DNA of 64,000 nucleotides from Nocardioides astragali (GTDB taxonomy: Bacteria > Actinomycetota > Actinomycetes > Propionibacteriales > Nocardioidaceae). Under the pieces are notes generated by a model. The model was given only the letters and a program-made list of their open reading frames with translations. It did not search any database and was not told where the DNA came from. Location of the stretch: contig NZ_JAFMZM010000004.1 of NCBI RefSeq assembly GCF_024436375.1, forward strand, positions 310,001 through 374,000. The letters run 5' to 3'. Below, piece by piece: positions 35,524 to 43,969 of this stretch; position 1 is the stretch's first letter; the number at the start of each line of letters is the position of its first letter. The position numbers were made by a program, and so were the translations under genes.

Positions 35524-36708
35524 TCAGTCGCGGTGGGACTTGCCCGGCAGGTCCAGCATCCGCTGCAGCGCCACGAGGGCGTCGGCCTCGGTCTCGGGGT
35601 CGACGGTGATCTGGTTGACGACGGTGCCGGCGACGAGGCTCTCCAGGGCCCAGACCAGGTGCGGGAGGTCGATCCGGTTCATCGTCGAGCAGTAGCAGAC
35701 GTTGCGGTCGAGGAAGACGATCGTCTTGTCCGGGTGGGCGTCCGCGAGGCGCTGGACGAGGTTGAGCTCGGTGCCGATCGCCCAGACCGTGCCGGGCGGG
35801 GCGGCCTCGATGGTCTTGATGATGAACTCGGTCGAGCCGACCAGGTCGGCCTTGAGCACGACGTCGTGGGTGCACTCGGGGTGCACGAGGATGTTGATGC
35901 CCGGGTGCTTGTCGCGCAGCTCGTCGACGACGTCCGCGGTGAAGCGGCCGTGGACCGAGCAGTGGCCCTTCCACAGGATCATCCGCGCCCGCTGGAGCTC
36001 ATCCGCACTGAGCCCGCCGCCGGGCTGCCTCGGGTCCCAGACCACGCACTCGTCCAGCTCCATGCCCATCTTGAGCACGGCCGTGTTGCGCCCGAGGTGC
36101 TGGTCGGGGAGGAAGAGGATCTTGGCGCCGTCGGCGAGGTCCGCCTTCTGCTCGAACGCCCACTCGAGCGCGACGTCGGCGTTGGAGGAGGTGCACACCA
36201 CGCCTCCGTTGCGCCCGCAGAACGCCTTGATGTCGGCGCTGGAGTTCATGTAGGTCACCGGCACGACGCTGTCCTGGATCCCGGCGTCGGCCATGGCGTC
36301 CCATGCGTCCTCGACCTGGCGCAGTCGTGCCATGTCGGCCATCGAGCACCCCGCAGCCAGGTCGGGGAGGATCACCCGCTGCGTGGGGGAGGTCAGGATG
36401 TCGGCCGACTCGGCCATGAAGTGCACGCCGCAGAAGACGATGAACTCGGCATCCGGGCGCCCTGCGGCGTCGCGTGCCAGCTTGAACGAGTCGCCGGTGA
36501 CGTCCGCGAACTGGATGACCTCGTCGCGCTGGTAGTGGTGGCCCAGGACGAAGAGCCGCTCACCCAGCGCGGCCTTGGCGGCGCGGGCACGCTCCACCAG
36601 GTCCGGGTCGGACGCTGCTGGCAGGTCGCCGGGGCACTCCACGCCGCGTTCGGCGTCGAGGTCGCGGCCCTTGCCGAGGGGGAGGAGCGGCAGGTCGACG
36701 GTGCTCAT
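35524..36708 (-). CDS. nadA: Quinolinate synthase NadA
   Basis: This 394-residue [4Fe-4S] enzyme condenses iminoaspartate with dihydroxyacetone phosphate in NAD synthesis. Cluster cysteines are visible in LAAGCSMAD, VHPECTHD and RNVCYCSTMNRI; HHYQRDEVIQFAD and YMNSSADIKAFCG are substrate motifs. The start is ATG 36708, with TAGGAT 7 bases upstream; a 20-residue upstream extension to 36768 is not supported. nadB and nadC are not adjacent. It is divergent from the glgC-like gene by 58 bases. Confidence 0.97.
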   Translation of the reverse strand: MSTVDLPLLPLGKGRDLDAERGVECPGDLPAASDPDLVERARAAKAALGERLFVLGHHYQRDEVIQFADVTGDSFKLARDAAGRPDAEFIVFCGVHFMAESADILTSPTQRVILPDLAAGCSMADMARLRQVEDAWDAMADAGIQDSVVPVTYMNSSADIKAFCGRNGGVVCTSSNADVALEWAFEQKADLADGAKILFLPDQHLGRNTAVLKMGMELDECVVWDPRQPGGGLSADELQRARMILWKGHCSVHGRFTADVVDELRDKHPGINILVHPECTHDVVLKADLVGSTEFIIKTIEAAPPGTVWAIGTELNLVQRLADAHPDKTIVFLDRNVCYCSTMNRIDLPHLVWALESLVAGTVVNQITVDPETEADALVALQRMLDLPGKSHRD

Positions 36709-36721
36709 GCGGCCAATCCTA
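36709..36721 (-). promoter_or_regulatory. -10 box for a leaderless nadA transcript
   Basis: On the minus strand TAGGAT (36721-36716) ends 7 bases before ATG 36708, with no ribosome site. This decides the start. Confidence 0.5.
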
Positions 36722-36766
36722 GGCGCCGCAGGGGAGCGCCTCCCGGGCGCGTGGCAGGGTGTGGAC

Positions 36767-38002
36767 ATGCCACGTCGCGGTGAGGTCCTGGCCCTGGTCC
36801 AAGCAGGCGGTCAGGGTTCCCGCATGGACGTGCTGACGCGCGAGCGGGCCAAGCCGGCGCTGCCCTTCGGCGGGGTGCACAGACTGATCGACTTCGCGCT
36901 GTCGGGCCTCGTGCACGCGGAGCTGGCCGACGTGTGGGTGTCGCTGGAGTACCAGGTCACCTCCATCGACGACTACCTCTCCGGGGGCCGCCCCTGGAGC
37001 CTGGACCGCAACCGGGGCGGCTTCCGGCGGATCGTGCCGCAGACCGGGACCGGGCCGGCGACCGAGAGCGGGTTCGCCCACGGCAACGGCGACCTGCTCC
37101 TGCGCATGTCGGCGGACATCGAGTCGTTCGGTGCGAGGACGCTCGTCGTCTGCAGCGCCGACCACGTCTTCAACATGGACCTGGCGCCCATCGTCGAGGA
37201 GCACGTCGCCGCCGATCGGGCCGCCACGGTTCTGACCACGGAGACCACCCTGAAGGACGCCGCCGACAACGTCGTGGTGCTCGCGCGCCGCGACGGCACC
37301 GTCACCGGGATCGAGCACAAGCCGTCGAAGCCCTCGGCAGGCACGGTTGCGACGGAGATCTTCGTCTACGACACCGAGACCCTGCTCTCGACCCTCCGCG
37401 CCCTGAGGCGCGAGCTGTCCGGCGAGCAGGAGGAGGACGGTGACAGCGGCATCGGCGACTTCGGCGAGCACCTGCTGCCGCGCCTGGTCGAGGGGGGTGA
37501 CGTCGTCGCCGTCCCGCTCACGGGCTACTGGCGCGACGTCGGCCAGCCCAGCCTCTACCTCCAGGCCCACCGCGACCTGCTCGCGGGCAGGGTCGACGTC
37601 TTCGACCACCCGGACCGGCCCGTCATCTCCCACTGGCCCGACCGCCCGGCCGCTCGCCTACGGGCGGCGGGGGAGTGCCGCGACTCGCTCCTCTCTCCAG
37701 GAGCCGACGTCTCGGGTCGCGTCGTGGGCAGCGTGCTCGGTCCCGGGGTGGTCGTCGAGAAGGGTGCCGAGGTGCACGACAGCGTCCTCATGGAGGACTG
37801 CGTCGTGCGGGCGGGCGCCGTGGTGCGTACGACCGTGCTGGACGAGCGCTGCGAGGTCCGGGCGAGGGCGCAGGTCGGCGCAGAGCCGTCGCGCAGGCGC
37901 GCGCACGACGACGACATCGTGCTGGTCGGCCGCGACTCGCACGTGGCCGGCCGGGTGGCCCCGGGCGGGCGACTGGAGCCGGGGTCGGACCTCGCGTCCT
38001 AG
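36767..38002 (+). CDS. glgC: Glucose-1-phosphate adenylyltransferase-like protein
   Basis: The 411-residue product has the nucleotidyltransferase motif GGQGSRMDVLTRERAKPALPFGG at its start (read in two parts), then GYWRDVGQPSLYLQAH and a C-terminal left-handed beta helix. That matches ADP-glucose pyrophosphorylase, which commits glucose 1-phosphate to glycogen. Several positions differ from the classical form (FALSGLVHAELADVWV instead of the usual NCINSGI-type segment), so another sugar nucleotide is possible. ATG 36767 is 59 bases from the nadA start on the other strand. No other glycogen gene is nearby. Confidence 0.8.
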   Translation: MPRRGEVLALVQAGGQGSRMDVLTRERAKPALPFGGVHRLIDFALSGLVHAELADVWVSLEYQVTSIDDYLSGGRPWSLDRNRGGFRRIVPQTGTGPATESGFAHGNGDLLLRMSADIESFGARTLVVCSADHVFNMDLAPIVEEHVAADRAATVLTTETTLKDAADNVVVLARRDGTVTGIEHKPSKPSAGTVATEIFVYDTETLLSTLRALRRELSGEQEEDGDSGIGDFGEHLLPRLVEGGDVVAVPLTGYWRDVGQPSLYLQAHRDLLAGRVDVFDHPDRPVISHWPDRPAARLRAAGECRDSLLSPGADVSGRVVGSVLGPGVVVEKGAEVHDSVLMEDCVVRAGAVVRTTVLDERCEVRARAQVGAEPSRRRAHDDDIVLVGRDSHVAGRVAPGGRLEPGSDLAS

Positions 38003-38886
38003 AGCAGGCTGCCGTGGTGCAGGTAGGGCGTCGGGGGCTTCATCTGACGCACGCACAGGTAGCCGTTCTGGTAGATCGCGAGCCGCGCGGCCAGCCCCAC
38101 GTCGAGCGCCCACTGGTTGGCCGCGGTGATGTGGTGGACCGACACCTCCCCGTCGGGCGGGGACGACGCCAGCGCCTCCCACAGCAGCTGCGCGGCCGTA
38201 CGCCGGTTGGTGGCGGCGAGCAGGCAGGGCGACCCGTCGACGTCGACGTAGGCATAGCCCGAGCCGGTCGAGTGGTCGGTGACGAGCAGCCGGAACTGTT
38301 CCAGCAACAGCTCGTGGTCGCCGAGGTGGGCGGCCCCGCGAGTGCGGCGGTCGACGGAGTCGAGCAGGTCGACGTCGCCCGCGGTGCCCTCCCGCACCCG
38401 ATCGACGATCGGGATTGCGCTTCGGTCGACGACGCCGGTCAGGAGCATCTGCGGGTGCAGGTCGAAGCCCGCCAGGCGGTAGAGGCGTACGGCGCCCGGG
38501 TCGGCGCTGGCGGCGAACATGCCGCGCAGGCATCCGCGTCCGTGGTGCATCGCAGCCGCCATCAGCTGGGTCCCGATGCCCTGACCCTGGTGTCCGGGCT
38601 CGACCGCGAACGACGCCAGGATCCACATCAGCTCGCGCACCCGGGACACCGCCCCGCCGACGACTCGGCCGTCCACCTCGGCGGTCCAGCAGCCTCCCGG
38701 GTCGGTCGCGAGGGCCTGCCTCGTGCGGTGGATCCAGTGTCCGTGGCGGGACGGGGGGCGTCGTACGGGGTCGGGCCAGGCGCGCTGGTAGGTGCGGGCA
38801 TCGACCTCGTAGTAGCTGGTGGCCGTGATGTCGCCCATCGCCTCGAGGTCGTCCTCGCGCATCGGCCGGATGAGGGGCGCGGTCAC
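37999..38886 (-). CDS. Tandem GNAT acetyltransferase
   Basis: The protein has 295 residues. The N-terminal half is a complete GNAT domain with the acetyl-CoA loop VEPGHQGQGIGTQLMAAA (about 84-101). The C-terminal half (about 170-290) has the shape of a second, degenerate GNAT unit without that loop. The substrate is unknown. GTG 38886 overlaps the stop of the SRPBCC gene by four bases. Its 3' end overlaps the 3' end of glgC by four bases (convergent). Confidence 0.82.
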   Translation of the reverse strand: MTAPLIRPMREDDLEAMGDITATSYYEVDARTYQRAWPDPVRRPPSRHGHWIHRTRQALATDPGGCWTAEVDGRVVGGAVSRVRELMWILASFAVEPGHQGQGIGTQLMAAAMHHGRGCLRGMFAASADPGAVRLYRLAGFDLHPQMLLTGVVDRSAIPIVDRVREGTAGDVDLLDSVDRRTRGAAHLGDHELLLEQFRLLVTDHSTGSGYAYVDVDGSPCLLAATNRRTAAQLLWEALASSPPDGEVSVHHITAANQWALDVGLAARLAIYQNGYLCVRQMKPPTPYLHHGSLL

Positions 38887-39311
38887 GACACGTGAGCGGC
38901 GTACCGCTCGAGCAGCTGGTCCCAGTGCGTGTATCGCGCGCGGACGTCCTCGCTCCCCGCGGCCCACCCTCCGTGCTCGAGCCGCACGCGCGTGCCGTCC
39001 TCGCTCTCGGTGAAGCTGACGTCGAGGGTGGTCGCTGACTCCTCGTCGTGGCCGAGCCAGAACTGCTGGGAGTAGTGGCCGATCGGATCCCAGTCGGTGA
39101 CGCGCCCCCAGACGTGCTGCTCGTCGCCGTGGATCATCGTGACGTCGCCGTTTGGATCGATGGCGATGCCGGCGAAGGTGGCCGGGTCCGGGCTCACCAT
39201 CGGGTCCCACCACTCGCTCATCTGCGCGGTGAAGCCGACGAAGGCCTCCGTCACGGTGACCGGCACGGTCACCTCGGCGACGATCGGCTCCAAGCCGGGC
39301 GTGGATGGCAT
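38883..39311 (-). CDS. SRPBCC/AHSA1-like domain protein
   Basis: This 142-residue protein has the START-like pattern of AHSA1 proteins: EVTVPVTVTEAFVGFTAQMSEWW at the start (read in parts), central strands DVTMIHGDEQHVWGRVTDWDP, and the C-terminal helix (YTHWDQLLERYAAHV) that closes the hydrophobic pocket. Ligand and role unknown. ATG 39311 is divergent from the glycerate kinase gene by 64 bases and the gene is coupled to the following acetyltransferase. Confidence 0.83.
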   Translation of the reverse strand: MPSTPGLEPIVAEVTVPVTVTEAFVGFTAQMSEWWDPMVSPDPATFAGIAIDPNGDVTMIHGDEQHVWGRVTDWDPIGHYSQQFWLGHDEESATTLDVSFTESEDGTRVRLEHGGWAAGSEDVRARYTHWDQLLERYAAHVS

Positions 39312-39375
39312 GGCTCCAGCATGCCCGACGCCGGGTGCCGGAGTCGCGGCCGCGGTCCTGGTGAAGGATGACGCC

Positions 39376-40458
39376 ATGCGCGTCCTCATCGCCCCGGACA
39401 AGTTCGCCGGGACACTCACGGCCGTCGAGGCCGCCGAGGCCATCGCCGCGGGCTGGCGGCGCCAGGCTCCCGGTGACGACCTCGACCTGGCGCCGATGGC
39501 CGACGGAGGCCCGGGCTTCGTGGACGTGCTGCACGCGGCGCTCGGCGGCGAGCTCGCGGCCGTCACGGTGTCCGGGCCCCACGGCTCGCCCGTTCCGGCG
39601 GTGGTGCTGCGGGTGGGGGAGACGGCGTACGTCGAGAGCGCGCAGGCCGTCGGTCTGCACCTGGTCGACGGTGATCCGGAGACCGCCTCCAGCCGGGGAG
39701 TCGGCGAGCTGATCCTGGCGGCCGTGACCGGCGGGGCGCGGACGGTCGTCGTCGGGCTCGGCGGCTCCGGCACCAACGACGGCGGTGCGGGCGTCCTGGC
39801 CGCGCTGGGTGCGAGCTCCGACGGGGTGCTCGACGGCGGTCCCGCCGCCCTCGCCTCCGTCTTGCAGGTGGACCTGAGCGCTGCCCGCGCGTGCCTGTCC
39901 GGGGTCGCCCTCGTCGCCGCGAGCGACGTCGACAACCCGCTGACCGGGCTGTTCGGGGCGACCAAGACGTTCGGGCCCCAGAAGGGCATCGGCGAGGAGC
40001 GGATCGCCGAGGTCGACGGCTGGCTGGAGGCCTTCGCCACGGCGACCGACCGTCGTACGTCCCTGGAGAAGGGCGCCGGCGCCGCGGGCGGCATCGGCTA
40101 CGCCCTGCTCGCGCTGGGGGCGTCGCGGCGGCCCGGCATCGACTTCGTCACCGACGCGGTCTCCCTGGCCGAGCGGGCCAGGCGTGCCGACCTGGTGGTG
40201 ACCGGCGAGGGGGCCTTCGACTTCTCCTCCCGGGCCGGCAAGGTGCCTTACGGCGTGGCGGGCGTCGCGTCCGAGGCGCTGCGCCCCTGCATCGCCCTGG
40301 CCGGGCAGGTGCTCGTCGGCTCGCGCGAGATGCGCGCGCTCGGGATCGAGTCGGCGTACTCCCTCGTCGAGCTGGTGGGCGAGGAGCGGGCCTTGGGCGC
40401 GCCCGCTGACGCCCTCGCCCAGCTGGCGGAGCGGGTGGCCCGCACCTGGTCGCGCTGA
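39376..40458 (+). CDS. Glycerate kinase (GckA/GlxK type)
   Basis: The 360-residue enzyme phosphorylates glycerate. Motifs include MRVLIAPDKFAGTLTAVEAA, ADGGPGF, VGLGGSGTNDGGAG and EGAFDFSSRAGK, typical of the glycerate kinase type-1 family. A homologue lies beside the erpA-like gene in M. tuberculosis (Rv2205c, recalled), so the placement is conserved. The ATG has a weak AAGGA site upstream. Confidence 0.93.
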   Translation: MRVLIAPDKFAGTLTAVEAAEAIAAGWRRQAPGDDLDLAPMADGGPGFVDVLHAALGGELAAVTVSGPHGSPVPAVVLRVGETAYVESAQAVGLHLVDGDPETASSRGVGELILAAVTGGARTVVVGLGGSGTNDGGAGVLAALGASSDGVLDGGPAALASVLQVDLSAARACLSGVALVAASDVDNPLTGLFGATKTFGPQKGIGEERIAEVDGWLEAFATATDRRTSLEKGAGAAGGIGYALLALGASRRPGIDFVTDAVSLAERARRADLVVTGEGAFDFSSRAGKVPYGVAGVASEALRPCIALAGQVLVGSREMRALGIESAYSLVELVGEERALGAPADALAQLAERVARTWSR

Positions 40459-40629
40459 CCCGCCGCCCCGCTTCGGCGGTGACGGCTGGCGACACCGGTT
40501 CGGCCCCCGCGACGTCGTACGCCGCCACCCTGGGGGCACAGGGCCCGATCCGGGCACGAGGGCGGGGAATAACCCGGTGTGTGCGACCATTGGTACCTGC
40601 AGTACCCCGAGACTTTCTGGAGTGATGAC

Positions 40630-40989
40630 ATGACCGAGCAGGTCGAGACCACTGAGCGCCGCACCGACCAGATCAACCTGTCCGATGTCGCCGCCGGCAA
40701 GATCAAGAGCCTCCTCGAGCAGGAGGGCCGTGACGACCTGGCCCTGCGCATCTCCGTCCAGCCCGGTGGCTGCTCGGGCCTGCGCTACCAGCTCTTCTTC
40801 GACGAGCGGACCCTCGACGGAGACGTGACCACCGACTTCGACGGTGTGACCGTCGTGGTCGACCGGATGAGCGTCCCCTACCTCAACGGTGCCGAGATCG
40901 ACTTTGTCGACACCATCGAGAAGCAGGGCTTCACGATCGACAACCCCAACGCCACGGGCTCCTGCGCCTGCGGCGACTCGTTCCACTGA
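40630..40989 (+). CDS. erpA: Iron-sulfur cluster insertion protein ErpA / HesB family
   Basis: This 119-residue A-type carrier passes Fe-S clusters to target enzymes. The three conserved cysteines are in GGCSGLRY (near residue 55) and SCACGDSF at the end. The start is ATG 40630 with GGAG just upstream; the in-frame ATG 40579 would add an unrelated segment. A strong terminator follows. The position next to glycerate kinase and adoK is conserved in actinobacteria. Confidence 0.95.
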   Translation: MTEQVETTERRTDQINLSDVAAGKIKSLLEQEGRDDLALRISVQPGGCSGLRYQLFFDERTLDGDVTTDFDGVTVVVDRMSVPYLNGAEIDFVDTIEKQGFTIDNPNATGSCACGDSFH

Positions 40990-40999
40990 TCTGACGCAG

Positions 41000-41035
41000 A
41001 CGAAGGGCCCCAGCCGGTTGGCTGGGGCCCTTCGT
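41000..41035. terminator. Bidirectional terminator after erpA
   Basis: A perfect 16-base stem (41000-41015 with 41020-41035) closes the loop GGTT and is followed by CGTTT; the reverse strand is equally good. It separates erpA from the convergent small gene at 41054. Confidence 0.9.
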
Positions 41036-41053
41036 CGTTTCAGCGGGTGAGGC

Positions 41054-41296
41054 TCAATCGAGGTGAAGGTGGAGCGCGTTCGCCAGGCGCGCGGCGGCGT
41101 CCGAGACCCGGATCTCGGGCTTGCCGACCTCGGCGGGGTAGTCCTCGAAGCGGATGCTCGGCGGGGTCGCCACGGCGGCCTTCGCGGCACGCTCCAGACG
41201 CAGGTTGCGGCCGATCTCCTGGCAGTCCGCGGCGAGCTCGGCGGGAGTCCCCAGCTCGTCGTGGACCAGGTGCGAGGGGCGTCGAGAAGTCGTCAT
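41054..41296 (-). CDS. Conserved-looking small protein of unknown function
   Basis: An 80-residue acidic/basic mixed protein starting MTTSRRPSHLVHDELG, predicted helical, with no membrane segment or known motif. It is convergent with erpA and divergent from adoK by 64 bases. TAACGT lies 7 bases before the ATG on the minus strand, so it probably has its own leaderless promoter, which supports it as a real gene. Confidence 0.65.
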   Translation of the reverse strand: MTTSRRPSHLVHDELGTPAELAADCQEIGRNLRLERAAKAAVATPPSIRFEDYPAEVGKPEIRVSDAAARLANALHLHLD

Positions 41297-41303
41297 GGCG
41301 TCG

Positions 41304-41360
41304 ACGTTATTGCCTACTGAGTGGTATCCCGAGGCGTACCCAGAGGTAGTGTTTCGCGGC
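41304..41360. promoter_or_regulatory. Divergent leaderless promoters for the small gene and adoK
   Basis: TAACGT on the minus strand (41309-41304) ends 7 bases before ATG 41296. TAGTGT on the plus strand (41347-41352) ends 8 bases before GTG 41361. Neither start has a ribosome site. Confidence 0.45.
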
Positions 41361-42347
41361 GTGTCCCTCCTCGTTGCCGGATCCATCGCGACCGACCACC
41401 TGATGTCCTTTCCGGGCCGGTTCGCCGACAGCCTGGTCGTGGACCAGCTCGACAAGCTCTCGGTGTCCTTCCTGGTGGAGGACCTGGAGGTACGCCGCGG
41501 GGGCTGCGCGGCCAACATCTGCTTCGGGCTCGGCAACCTGGGGCTGCGCCCGGTGCTGGTCGGCGCCGTCGGCGAGGACTTCGCCGAATACCGGTCGTGG
41601 CTCGAGCGGCACAACGTCGACTGCGACTCGGTGCACGTCTCCGAGACGCGGCACACGGCCCGCTTCGTGTGCACCAACGACTCCTCGATGGCCCAGATCG
41701 CCAGCTTCTACGCCGGCGCGATGAGCGAGTCGCGCGAGATCGAGCTCAAGCCGATCGTGGACCGTGTCGGCGAGCCCGACTACGTCATCATCGGCCCCGA
41801 CGACCCGCAGGGCATGCTCCGCCACACCGACGAGTGCCGCCAGCGCGGCTACCGCTTCCTGGCCGACCCCTCCCAGCAGCTGGCCTTCGGCGACGGCGAC
41901 CTGATCCGCCCGCTCATCGACGGCGCGGAGATCCTCTTCTCCAACGAGTACGAGGCGAGCCTCATCACCCAGAAGACCGGCTGGAGCGCCGATGAGGTCC
42001 TCTCGCGCGTCGGCACCTGGGTCGTCACCCTCGGCCCACAGGGCGTACGCATCGACCGCGCCGGCGAGGAGTCCATCCTCGTCGCGGCCGTGCCCGAGAT
42101 CGAGAAGGTCGAGCCCACCGGTGTCGGCGACGCCTTCCGGGCCGGCTTCCTCGCTGCCCTCAGCTGGGGCCTGGGCCACGAGCGCGCCGCACAGCTCGGC
42201 TGCCTGCTCGCTGTCTACGTGGTGGAGCAGGTCGGCACCCAGGAGTACCAGATCGCGCGCGGCGCCTTCCTCGCCCGCTGCGCGGCGACCTACGGCGACG
42301 CGGCCGTCGCCGACTTCGAGCCCCACCTCAAGACCATCCGCCCCTGA
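41361..42347 (+). CDS. adoK: PfkB-family carbohydrate kinase, probable adenosine kinase
   Basis: This 328-residue kinase has GGCAANICFGLGNLG near residue 47 and the catalytic GVGDAFRAGF near residue 255. It closely matches the form of the M. tuberculosis adenosine kinase (Rv2202c), which is of PfkB type and lies in the same neighbourhood between erpA-like and ctaC genes (recalled). The reaction would be adenosine to AMP for purine salvage. Sugar kinase activity cannot be ruled out from sequence. GTG 41361 is the start since the conserved region begins at once. Confidence 0.9.
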   Translation: MSLLVAGSIATDHLMSFPGRFADSLVVDQLDKLSVSFLVEDLEVRRGGCAANICFGLGNLGLRPVLVGAVGEDFAEYRSWLERHNVDCDSVHVSETRHTARFVCTNDSSMAQIASFYAGAMSESREIELKPIVDRVGEPDYVIIGPDDPQGMLRHTDECRQRGYRFLADPSQQLAFGDGDLIRPLIDGAEILFSNEYEASLITQKTGWSADEVLSRVGTWVVTLGPQGVRIDRAGEESILVAAVPEIEKVEPTGVGDAFRAGFLAALSWGLGHERAAQLGCLLAVYVVEQVGTQEYQIARGAFLARCAATYGDAAVADFEPHLKTIRP

Positions 42348-42371
42348 CCGGTCGGCTCCTCCGGGTACCTA

Positions 42372-42419
42372 GGGACGTTCTGGTAGGCGTTCCGGCCCTT
42401 CCGCCGACCAGAACGTCCC
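42372..42419. terminator. Inverted repeat between adoK and tusA
   Basis: GGGACGTTCTGGT (42372-42384) is exactly complementary to 42407-42419 with a 22-base spacer. It lies between convergent genes and could stop both transcripts. Confidence 0.55.
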
Positions 42420-42450
42420 CAGATTGCCGAACTGCGACTGCCGGCAACGA

Positions 42451-42702
42451 TCAGCTGACGCGGCGTACGACGTAACGCGGGGCGCCGTCCGGGGCGGCGT
42501 CCGCCCCGACGTAGTCCTGTGCCTTCATCCGGCACCAAGCCGGGACGTCGACCGCGGCCGCCGGGTCGAGGGCGACCACCGCGAGCAGCTCGCCGACCTC
42601 GACGTCGGTGAGGTGCCGGGCGAGCTCGATGACCGGCATCGGGCACGGCATCTCACGGCAGTCGAGCTCCAGCGCGACGTCGCGGTGCGGATCGGGCGTC
42701 AT
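42451..42702 (-). CDS. TusA-family sulfur carrier protein
   Basis: This 83-residue protein has the TusA motif LDCREMPCPMPVIELARHL, with the sulfur-accepting Cys in CPMP near residue 20. TusA-like proteins take persulfide sulfur from a cysteine desulfurase and pass it on, for tRNA thiolation or cofactor synthesis. The ATG overlaps the desulfurase stop by one base, strongly suggesting partnership. The final acceptor is unknown here. Confidence 0.9.
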   Translation of the reverse strand: MTPDPHRDVALELDCREMPCPMPVIELARHLTDVEVGELLAVVALDPAAAVDVPAWCRMKAQDYVGADAAPDGAPRYVVRRVS

Positions 42703-43829
42703 CACAGGCCCACTCGTCCCCGCAGGTCGGCCACCAGCCCGGGCAGCGCGTCGCAGAAGGCGTCGACGTCGGAGCGGGTCGTCTCTCGCTGCAGCGAGAG
42801 CCGGACGTTGCCGTGGGTCAGCACGCCCATGGCCTCCAGGACGTGGCTGGGCGCGAGCGTCGACGCCGTGCAGGCGGAGCCGCTGGCGATGCCGAAGCCG
42901 CGCCGGTCGAGCTCGGTGACCAGCGCCTCGCCGTCGACGTAGAGGCACGAGAAGGTCACGAGGTGGGGAAGCCGCCGGTCGGGGTCGCCCACCACCTCCA
43001 CGTCGGGCACCTCCGCGGCCACCCGACGCCGTACGACGTCGATCAGCTCGTGGTGCCGCGCGTTGACCTCGTCGCGCTCGGCGACCACGGCCTGCAACGC
43101 GGCGGCGGCGGCGAGCGCCGCAGGGAGGTTCTCGAAGCCGGTGCTGCGCTCGTCGGCCCGGTCGTCGGCGGGGAACGGGTTGCGCCACCGGGCCCGCTTG
43201 CGGACCAGCAGCACGCCGACCCCGGCCGGCCCGCCCCACTTGTGCGCGGACCCCGCGGCCGCGGCCCAGCCGGTGGGCAGCGCCAGGCGGCCCATCGAGG
43301 CACACGCGTCGGTGAAGAGGGGGACGTCGTCGGGCAGCTCGACCTCCCCGACGGGCTGGAGCGTGCCCACCTCGTGGTTGGCGGTCTGGAGTGCCACCGC
43401 ACCCACCTCGGAGGCGGTCGCGGCCTGCGCAAGGACGTCCGCAAGGACGCGACCTTCCCTGTCGCACGGGACGGCCTCTCCGCGGGCGCCCCACTCCACG
43501 GCCCGGTGCACGGCCGAGTGCTCGACCGCCGGGTGGACGACCAGGTCCCCGCGCCGGGACCCGCGCACCAGCCCCAGCAGCCCCAGGTGCACCGCGTGGG
43601 TGCCGCTGGGGGTGAAGGTGACCTCGTCCGCGCGTACGCCCAGCGCGTCGGAAGTGGCCTCCCGCGCGTTGTCGAGCAGCAGCCGGGCCTCGCGGCCGGC
43701 GCGGTGCAGCCGGCGCGGGTCGGCGTACCCCCGGTCGAGCGCGGCGAGCAGGACCTGGCGCGCCGCTGGGTGCAGCGGCACCGCGGACGCGCTGTCGAGG
43801 TCTCCCCTTCCTGCCACAGGCCCGGTCAC
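42702..43829 (-). CDS. Cysteine desulfurase-like class V aminotransferase
   Basis: The 375-residue PLP enzyme shows the Schiff-base lysine in GSAHKWGGPAGVG (near residue 195) and a catalytic Cys in ASGSACTAS (near residue 320), as in NifS/IscS. HPAVEHSAVHRA and ANHEVGTLQP are further IscS-type motifs. The active loop around the Cys suggests a working sulfur donor. The start is GTG 43829 with TAGGTT 6 bases upstream. The partner TusA-like gene follows directly. It is divergent from ctaC. Confidence 0.92.
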   Translation of the reverse strand: MTGPVAGRGDLDSASAVPLHPAARQVLLAALDRGYADPRRLHRAGREARLLLDNAREATSDALGVRADEVTFTPSGTHAVHLGLLGLVRGSRRGDLVVHPAVEHSAVHRAVEWGARGEAVPCDREGRVLADVLAQAATASEVGAVALQTANHEVGTLQPVGEVELPDDVPLFTDACASMGRLALPTGWAAAAGSAHKWGGPAGVGVLLVRKRARWRNPFPADDRADERSTGFENLPAALAAAAALQAVVAERDEVNARHHELIDVVRRRVAAEVPDVEVVGDPDRRLPHLVTFSCLYVDGEALVTELDRRGFGIASGSACTASTLAPSHVLEAMGVLTHGNVRLSLQRETTRSDVDAFCDALPGLVADLRGRVGL

Positions 43830-43841
43830 AAGGGCAACCTA
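43830..43841 (-). promoter_or_regulatory. -10 box for the desulfurase-tusA transcript
   Basis: On the minus strand TAGGTT (43841-43836) is followed by 6 bases and GTG 43829, the same leaderless layout as dapB. Confidence 0.5.
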
Positions 43842-43969
43842 TGCCACCTGCGCTGCCGCCCGGCAGGACGATCGGACCGATCCCACGACACTCGACCCTG
43901 CCCCGCACACCCCGGCCCGATGGGGATACTCTCTGTTCTGTCGAGAAGGACCGAGAGAGAGGCTCGTCA

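Noticed and set aside
40592..40606. GGTAC-CTGCA-GTACC dyad before erpA
   Set aside because: Only 5 bases per arm, no link to a promoter with good spacing; probably chance.
37999..41190. A 1063-residue minus-strand frame covering several genes
   Set aside because: Only the 3' part (to 38886) encodes a recognisable acetyltransferase; the rest is a shadow of the glycerate kinase and SRPBCC genes.
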